A DNA stretch of 18,453 bases, taken from the NCBI GenBank assembly GCA_964406345.1, contig CAYORK010000024.1, positions 1 to 18,453 of the forward strand, given 5' to 3'. A program made the position numbers and the translations under genes. How positions within the stretch are numbered: the stretch's first letter is position 1; every line of letters starts with the position of its first letter. The stretch comes from SYAN01 sp964406345. GTDB taxonomy: Bacteria > Actinomycetota > Actinomycetes > Nanopelagicales > Nanopelagicaceae. Shown piece by piece: positions 14,337 through 18,453 of the stretch. The notes under the pieces were generated by a model that saw only the letters and a list, made by a program, of their open reading frames with translations, did not search any database and was not told the origin of the DNA.

Positions 14337-16499
14337 TCACCCGACCAAGTCGAAACGATCGGCATCCATCACTTTGCTCCATGCCTTGACGAAGTCGTGG
14401 ACGAACTTCTCATGCGCATCATCCTGGGCATAGACCTCGGCGTAGGCACGCAGAATCGAGTTCGAACCGAAGACGAGATCCACACGAGTCGCGGTGTAGA
14501 CCACATCACCGCTCTTGCGAGAACGGATGTTGTAGAGGTTCTCTCCCGCTGGCTCCCAGATGTGACCCATGTCGATCAGGGTGGTGAAGAAGTCCGTCGT
14601 CAGTGCCCCTACGCGCTCGGTGAAGACGCCATGTTTCGAGTCTCCGTGGTTGGCACCCATGACGCGCAGGCCGCCGATAAGTGCTGTCATCTCTGGCGCG
14701 GTCAGCCCCATCAATTGCGTGCGATCGAGAAGGAGTCTCTCTGGTGAGATGTCGTAATTCTCCTTCATCCAGTTGCGATAACCATCGTGGATCGGTTCCA
14801 GTGGCGCGAAGGAATCGACATCGGTCTGCTCTTGTGATGCATCTCCGCGACCTGGGGAGAACGGCACTGTGACAGTAACACCCGCCGCCTTGGCTGCCAT
14901 CTCGACGCCAAGATTGCCCGCAAGGACGATGGTGTCGGCAAGGCTTGCACCATGTGATCGAGCAAGCGGCTCCAAGACTTTGAGTACTCGTGCAAGTCGC
15001 TCTGGTTCGTTACCAGCCCAATCTTTCTGAGGTGCAAGTCGAATACGAGCACCATTCGCACCACCTCGAAAATCGGAGCTTCGGAAGGTGCGCGCACTGT
15101 CCCAGGCAGTCGTCACCATCTCGGCAAGTGAAAGTCCAGAGGATGCAATCGCAGACTTCAACTTCGCGACGTCATAACCCTTAGGTCCCTGTGGAACTGG
15201 GTCTTGCCAGATGAGGTCTTCCTTCGGCACATCCGGACCGAAGTAGCGCGCCTTAGGGCCAAGGTCTCGATGGGTGAGCTTGAACCAAGCGCGTGCAAAG
15301 ACATCTGAGAAGTAAGCAGGATCCTTGTAGAACTTCTCTGAGATCGCTCGATAGGCAGGATCCTTGATCATCGCCATATCGGCATCGGTCATCATCGGGT
15401 TGTAGCGAATCGATGGATCCTCGACGTCGACGGGCTTGTCTTCTTCGGCGATGTTGATCGGTTCCCATTGGTGTGCGCCGGCAGGAGACTTCTTCAATTC
15501 CCATTCATACTTGAAGAGGAGTTCGAAGTAGCCGTTGTCCCACTTCGTAGGGTGCGTAGTCCATGCTCCCTCGAGACCACTTGTCACGGTGTTGCGACCG
15601 ATGGCACGTGTGGTGTGATTCATCCAGCCCATACCTTGTTCGCTGATATCGGCATCTTCGGGGCTCGGTCCGAGGCGCTCAGCCTTTCCGTTTCCGTGTG
15701 CTTTTCCAACTGTGTGCCCACCAGCGGTCAGTGCGACCGTCTCCTCATCATTCATCGCCATTCGAGCGAATGTCTCGCGGACATGTGCTGCGGTCTTGAG
15801 CGGATCAGGAACCCCGTTCACTCCTTGTGGGTTTACGTAGATCAGACCCATCTGCACCGCTGCGAGTGGGTGCTGCATCGTCTCTGGTCGATTCACATCT
15901 TCATAACGAGACTCACTCGGTAGAAGCCATTCGTTCTCAGGCCCCCAATTGATCTCCAATTCAGGATGCCAGATATCCGAGCGGCCGAAAGCGAAACCGA
16001 AAGTCTTCAAACCCATCGATTCGTAGGCGATCGTTCCAGCAAGGACCAAGAGATCGGCCCAACTGACTTTCTTTCCATACTTCTTCTTGATCGGCCAAAG
16101 CAGTCTGCGCGCCTTGTCGAGATTGGTGTTATCCGGCCAGGAATTCAAAGGAGCGAAACGTTGGTTACCGGTTCCGCCACCGCCTCGACCGTCGGCGACA
16201 CGATAGGAGCCTGCTGCGTGCCATGACATACGAATCATTAGACCGCCGTAATGACCCCAATCGGCGGGCCACCACTCTTGGGAAGTGGTCATCAATTCAT
16301 GTAGGTCCTTCTTGAGCGCTTCCACATCGAGTGACTTCAGCTCTTCGAGATAGTCGAAGTCGACGCCATAAGGGTTGGTCTTGGTGTCATGCTGATGGAG
16401 GATGTCGAGGTTCAGTGCATTTGGCCACCATTTGGCGGGCGTCTCCCCTTGGAGAGTGTTTGCACCATGGGACACCGGACACTTGGCAGATTCGGTCAC
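14337..16499 (-). CDS. katG: Catalase-peroxidase KatG
   Basis: 720 residues, close to the usual 720-750. All key residues are in place: distal Arg90, Trp93 and His94 in MIRMSWHAAG; Asp123 in LNSWPDN; Tyr221 in LIYVNPQG; Met247 in FARMAMN; proximal heme ligand His262 in AGGHTVGKAHG. Trp93-Tyr221-Met247 corresponds to the crosslinked triad needed for catalase activity (offsets to M. tuberculosis KatG are constant at 14 then 8). The second, non-catalytic peroxidase domain follows from about residue 420. It removes hydrogen peroxide in the cytoplasm. The GTG 16499 start is supported by AAGGAG 6 nt upstream, one of the few classical leaders here. It heads a minus-strand run katG, zur, copC and is divergent from the VOC gene. 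Confidence 0.97.
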   Translation of the reverse strand: MTESAKCPVSHGANTLQGETPAKWWPNALNLDILHQHDTKTNPYGVDFDYLEELKSLDVEALKKDLHELMTTSQEWWPADWGHYGGLMIRMSWHAAGSYRVADGRGGGGTGNQRFAPLNSWPDNTNLDKARRLLWPIKKKYGKKVSWADLLVLAGTIAYESMGLKTFGFAFGRSDIWHPELEINWGPENEWLLPSESRYEDVNRPETMQHPLAAVQMGLIYVNPQGVNGVPDPLKTAAHVRETFARMAMNDEETVALTAGGHTVGKAHGNGKAERLGPSPEDADISEQGMGWMNHTTRAIGRNTVTSGLEGAWTTHPTKWDNGYFELLFKYEWELKKSPAGAHQWEPINIAEEDKPVDVEDPSIRYNPMMTDADMAMIKDPAYRAISEKFYKDPAYFSDVFARAWFKLTHRDLGPKARYFGPDVPKEDLIWQDPVPQGPKGYDVAKLKSAIASSGLSLAEMVTTAWDSARTFRSSDFRGGANGARIRLAPQKDWAGNEPERLARVLKVLEPLARSHGASLADTIVLAGNLGVEMAAKAAGVTVTVPFSPGRGDASQEQTDVDSFAPLEPIHDGYRNWMKENYDISPERLLLDRTQLMGLTAPEMTALIGGLRVMGANHGDSKHGVFTERVGALTTDFFTTLIDMGHIWEPAGENLYNIRSRKSGDVVYTATRVDLVFGSNSILRAYAEVYAQDDAHEKFVHDFVKAWSKVMDADRFDLVG

Positions 16500-16562
16500 G
16501 TACGACTCCTTCAGACTCGCTGGGCATTTCTAGGATGTTCCGGTTGCGAGTCTAAGCCTTAG
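16500..16562 (-). promoter_or_regulatory. katG promoter and ribosome binding site
   Basis: On the minus strand AAGGAG (16511-16506) precedes GTG 16499 by 6 nt. Further up, TAGAAA (16532-16527) and TTAGAC (16555-16550) are separated by exactly 17 nt, a good housekeeping-type promoter. The 11-bp palindrome CTAAG-C-CTTAG (16552-16562) overlaps the -35 element and could be a regulator site. Unlike most neighbours, katG therefore has a real 5' leader. Confidence 0.6.
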
Positions 16563-16610
16563 CCCTATGACACATCGACTCGAGAGCGTCGGATGAGAAA
16601 GCCGTGATCT

Positions 16611-16653
16611 CAACTTTAGTTGAAGTTTCAACTAAAGTTGCTACTCTCCTCTC
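16611..16653 (+). promoter_or_regulatory. 30-bp perfect palindromic operator and promoter of the VOC gene
   Basis: CAACTTTAGTTGAA (16611-16624), centre GT, and TTCAACTAAAGTTG (16627-16640) form 14-bp perfect arms. The inner 18 bp (16617-16634) equal the LLM operator except at one base. The element can also be read as four CAACT/AGTTG half-sites. TTGAAG (16620-16625) at the centre is a -35 with a 16-nt spacer to TACTCT (16642-16647), which lies 6 nt before GTG 16654. The operator thus covers the -35 and the spacer, as for a repressor. Confidence 0.8.
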
Positions 16654-17508
16654 GTGCGTGGGTCCGAGTTATTGTCAGAGAAAACGGAGATGGGCGCGGT
16701 CACCCTCTGGGTGGCTGATCTCGATGGGATGGTCACCTACTACCGCGAGGGAGTGGGTCTCGATCTCCTCGTTCTCGATTCGAACCGAGCCATCCTCGGA
16801 CAGAAGAATCGCAACATCATAATCTTGGAATCCAGACCTGAGATGCATCATGCATCACCACATGAAGCGGGACTCTTCCATACTGCGATCCTTTTCGAGA
16901 GTCAGGCGGCGTTGGCACAGGCAGTCTTCTCTGTCGCCCAGAAATACCCTGGCACCTTCACGGGCAGTGCCGATCACCTTGTCAGTGAGGCCTTCTATTT
17001 CAACGATCCGGAAGGAAATGGTGTCGAGCTCTACTGGGATCGAAATCGAAGCACCTGGAGTTGGGCTCATGGATCGATAGCGATGGACACCATCTACTTG
17101 GATCCCAATCAATACCTCAAGGATCATCTACCACCAGAGCCGATTACGGCAGAGAAGAAGGTTGGGCACGTGCATCTCTCGGTCGGATCGATTGCTGCCG
17201 CTGAGGAGTTCTACGTGAAGATGCTGGGATTCGAGAAGACTCTCAATTGGGGAGGCCAAGCGCTATTTGTATCGGCCGGTAAGTACCACCATCACATGGC
17301 GATGAATACCTGGCGAAGTCGCGGAGCCGGGCGTAGGCAACCTGCACTCGGACTCGGAAACGTGGAAATCAATCTTGAGAACCAGGACCAAGTCCTTGAG
17401 ACGCAGGATCGCCTCGCCTTCCATGACCAAGATGCACTAATTCTTGATGACGAAGTACGAGTCGAGGATCCTTGGGGCAACCTCATTCGCATTCGTGCCG
17501 CCCAGTAG
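16654..17508 (+). CDS. VOC superfamily protein, two-domain extradiol-dioxygenase-like (CatE/MhqA type)
   Basis: 284 residues with two glyoxalase/dioxygenase (VOC) domains. Domain 1 begins MGAVTLWVADLDGMVTYYRE (residue 13 on) and ends NDPEGNGVELYWDR. Domain 2 begins VGHVHLSVGSIAAAEEFYVK (170 on), with His172/His174 and the YHHHMAMNTW segment (211-220) as likely metal ligands, and ends EDPWGNLIRI. The usual Glu ligand at the end of domain 2 (DPxGNxIE) is Arg here, so the metal site may be altered. Relatives act on catechols or hydroquinones and are often induced by quinones. The start is taken as GTG 16654, directly 6 nt after TACTCT, giving a leaderless message; ATG 16690 would cut the N-terminus too close to the first strand. 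Control by a strong palindrome shared with the LLM gene is the key context. Exact substrate unknown. Confidence 0.85.
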   Translation: MRGSELLSEKTEMGAVTLWVADLDGMVTYYREGVGLDLLVLDSNRAILGQKNRNIIILESRPEMHHASPHEAGLFHTAILFESQAALAQAVFSVAQKYPGTFTGSADHLVSEAFYFNDPEGNGVELYWDRNRSTWSWAHGSIAMDTIYLDPNQYLKDHLPPEPITAEKKVGHVHLSVGSIAAAEEFYVKMLGFEKTLNWGGQALFVSAGKYHHHMAMNTWRSRGAGRRQPALGLGNVEINLENQDQVLETQDRLAFHDQDALILDDEVRVEDPWGNLIRIRAAQ

Positions 17509-17512
17509 CTCT

Positions 17513-18235
17513 CTAAGGAAGTGTGATGCTCTCCCCATGTGACAGTTGTTGAGGAGGAACGCCCTTCAAAAGATGCACCTTCGCCTTACCCCATGCCGAC
17601 CATAGACCTTCATCGCTACGCCTGAGCAATGCTGTCATCTCGTCGATTCCGAGAAGGACAGTGTCGTCCGGGACATGGAGGAGCCTTTGCGCTGCACTCT
17701 CTGGGATCCAGCGAAAAAACTTGTCGAAGTGTGGGATGACTCGAATAGCTGGTGTGAGATTCAAACCATGAGTCGGCTCACTTCGCGAGAATCTGAAGTG
17801 GGGAACACTCCTTCCCATCGCCATAGCGCCTGCACTGCAACCAGCGATGGATGAACCAGAATTCCAAGCCGAAGTAATCGCGGCACCGACGGGCGTTCCA
17901 GCTAGTGACCTTGCAAGATGGTGTGGATCTCCGCCTGAGAGGTAGATCAAGGCAGCGCTCTCAATCATCTTTGTGTATTCACTATTGCTCGCCTCTTCAC
18001 GGCCGAGAATTGGGAGAAACTTCGCCTCGACACCAAGCCGCTCGGCTTGTGCGCGTCCCAGCTCACGCCAATAGTCGAGACTCTCATCGCCCTCCATGCC
18101 AGCTGCGGTGGGAATCTGGATGAACCAGGGTTCCTTGCCGCGAAGGAGCCCATCTGAGATGAGTTGCTCTTCCAATGAGGCCATCTCGGGCAGGTACTCG
18201 CCAGAACCGACTAAGGCAATCGAGCCAATCGTCAT
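17513..18235 (-). CDS. Peptidase family S51 / type 1 glutamine amidotransferase-like protein
   Basis: 240 residues. The nucleophile elbow AGCSAGAMAMG places Ser134 as the catalytic serine; ALIYLSGGDPHHLARSL (residues 95-111) is the conserved strand and loop of the family, and IALVGSGEYLPEM opens the protein. Family S51 includes dipeptidase E (Asp-X dipeptides) and cyanophycinase. The length fits dipeptidase E or the many unassigned members; no cyanophycin synthetase is in view, so I do not call it cyanophycinase. No signal peptide, so cytoplasmic. ATG 18235 has TAGTGG 6 nt upstream, an imperfect version of the local leaderless box. It converges on the VOC gene with only 4 bp between stop codons. 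Confidence 0.85.
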   Translation of the reverse strand: MTIGSIALVGSGEYLPEMASLEEQLISDGLLRGKEPWFIQIPTAAGMEGDESLDYWRELGRAQAERLGVEAKFLPILGREEASNSEYTKMIESAALIYLSGGDPHHLARSLAGTPVGAAITSAWNSGSSIAGCSAGAMAMGRSVPHFRFSRSEPTHGLNLTPAIRVIPHFDKFFRWIPESAAQRLLHVPDDTVLLGIDEMTALLRRSDEGLWSAWGKAKVHLLKGVPPQQLSHGESITLP

Positions 18236-18247
18236 TGTGATCCACTA
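18236..18247 (-). promoter_or_regulatory. Weak leaderless-type -10 before the S51 gene
   Basis: TAGTGG (18247-18242) plus 6 nt precedes ATG 18235. The spacing fits the local pattern but the final T of TANNNT is missing, and there is no Shine-Dalgarno sequence. Confidence 0.25.
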
Positions 18248-18297
18248 ATCATGATCGGGAAAGGGTTCAGGAAAGGCGAAGCGGATCTATAGGTAGG

Positions 18298-18453
18298 TCA
18301 GAGGCCGACGACATTGAAGAGATGACCAAGGAATGGCAAGACGATGACCATCTTCCCAGAGATCTTCTTCTCTTCCACCGATTCCAGGAAGACACCGTTC
18401 GAGACTGAGTAAACGGAGTCAGTCACTGCTGTGATCTCACCCAGCACCGGAGA
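18298..18453 (-). CDS. C-terminal fragment of an unidentified protein (5' end outside window)
   Basis: An open minus-strand frame enters from the right edge and ends at TGA 18300-18298, giving the last 51 residues. It reads naturally as protein, with a segment KISGKMVIVLPFLGHLFNVVGL at the end. The GKMVIV strand after a Glu/Lys-rich helix recalls the C-terminus of medium-chain zinc or quinone dehydrogenases, but this is too short to assign. It is upstream of the S51 gene on the same strand with a 62-nt gap. Confidence 0.55.
   Translation of the reverse strand, partial: SPVLGEITAVTDSVYSVSNGVFLESVEEKKISGKMVIVLPFLGHLFNVVGL

Noticed and set aside
15468..15923. Plus-strand open frame of 151 codons opposite katG
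   Set aside because: It lies inside the intact, fully conserved KatG frame and has no recognisable domain.
17513..18235. Cyanophycinase
   Set aside because: Same S51 family, but no cyanophycin synthetase or related genes are visible, so the general family name is safer.
1..18453. Mobile element, prophage, CRISPR or a defence island
   Set aside because: No transposase, integrase, repeat array or terminal repeats were seen; gene content is ordinary chromosomal metabolism and stress response.

Overview
The window looks like actinobacterial chromosome. The pointers are protein types usual in Actinomycetota: a two-domain PutA, a Zur-type Fur protein, an ArsC of the mycothiol-linked type, and an MpaB/DUF2236 oxygenase. 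In addition, most genes have a TANNNT -10 element ending only 5-7 nt before the start codon, which is the signature of leaderless transcription. GC content is moderate (roughly the low fifties by eye). Genes are tightly packed, no intergenic stretch exceeds about 155 bp, and I saw no transposon, tRNA, rRNA, CRISPR or prophage. The exact lineage cannot be fixed from here; a streamlined aquatic actinobacterium is a guess.

Layout. 1-1838 (minus): the cut 3' part of an MpaB-type oxygenase gene, then a TerC membrane protein. 1927-4650 (plus): gamma-glutamyltransferase, a DinB-fold protein and a DedA membrane protein. 4720-6229 (minus): a flavin-dependent LLM oxidoreductase and a thioredoxin. 6315-6680 (plus): an AhpD-like CxxC protein, divergent from the thioredoxin. 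6710-8792 (minus): uridine phosphorylase and glutamate dehydrogenase. 8847-12179 (plus): PutA. 12176-13270 (minus): arsenate reductase with an aquaporin. 13324-16499 (minus): KatG, Zur-like regulator and CopC, read in that order. 16654-17508 (plus): a two-domain VOC/extradiol-dioxygenase-like protein. 17513-18235 (minus): a peptidase S51-type protein. 18298-18453 (minus): the 3' end of an unidentified gene.

How genes may work together. PutA turns proline into glutamate and the divergent glutamate dehydrogenase carries glutamate to 2-oxoglutarate, so this pair forms a proline-to-TCA route sharing a 54-bp promoter region. Thioredoxin and the AhpD-like protein share one promoter region centred on a CsoR-family-like palindrome. 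The aquaporin and ArsC form an arsenic detoxification pair, with arsenite leaving through the channel. KatG, Trx, AhpD-like, ArsC, CopC, the LLM and the VOC protein give the window a strong redox, metal and electrophile defence flavour.

The most notable non-gene signal is an 18-bp palindrome that is nearly identical (17/18 in gene orientation) in front of two genes 11 kb apart, the LLM oxidoreductase and the VOC protein. This implies a small regulon under a repressor not encoded in this window. The second is the repeated leaderless promoter geometry, which also helps fix several start codons (for example TerC at 1838, PutA at GTG 8847, Zur at GTG 14311, VOC at GTG 16654).
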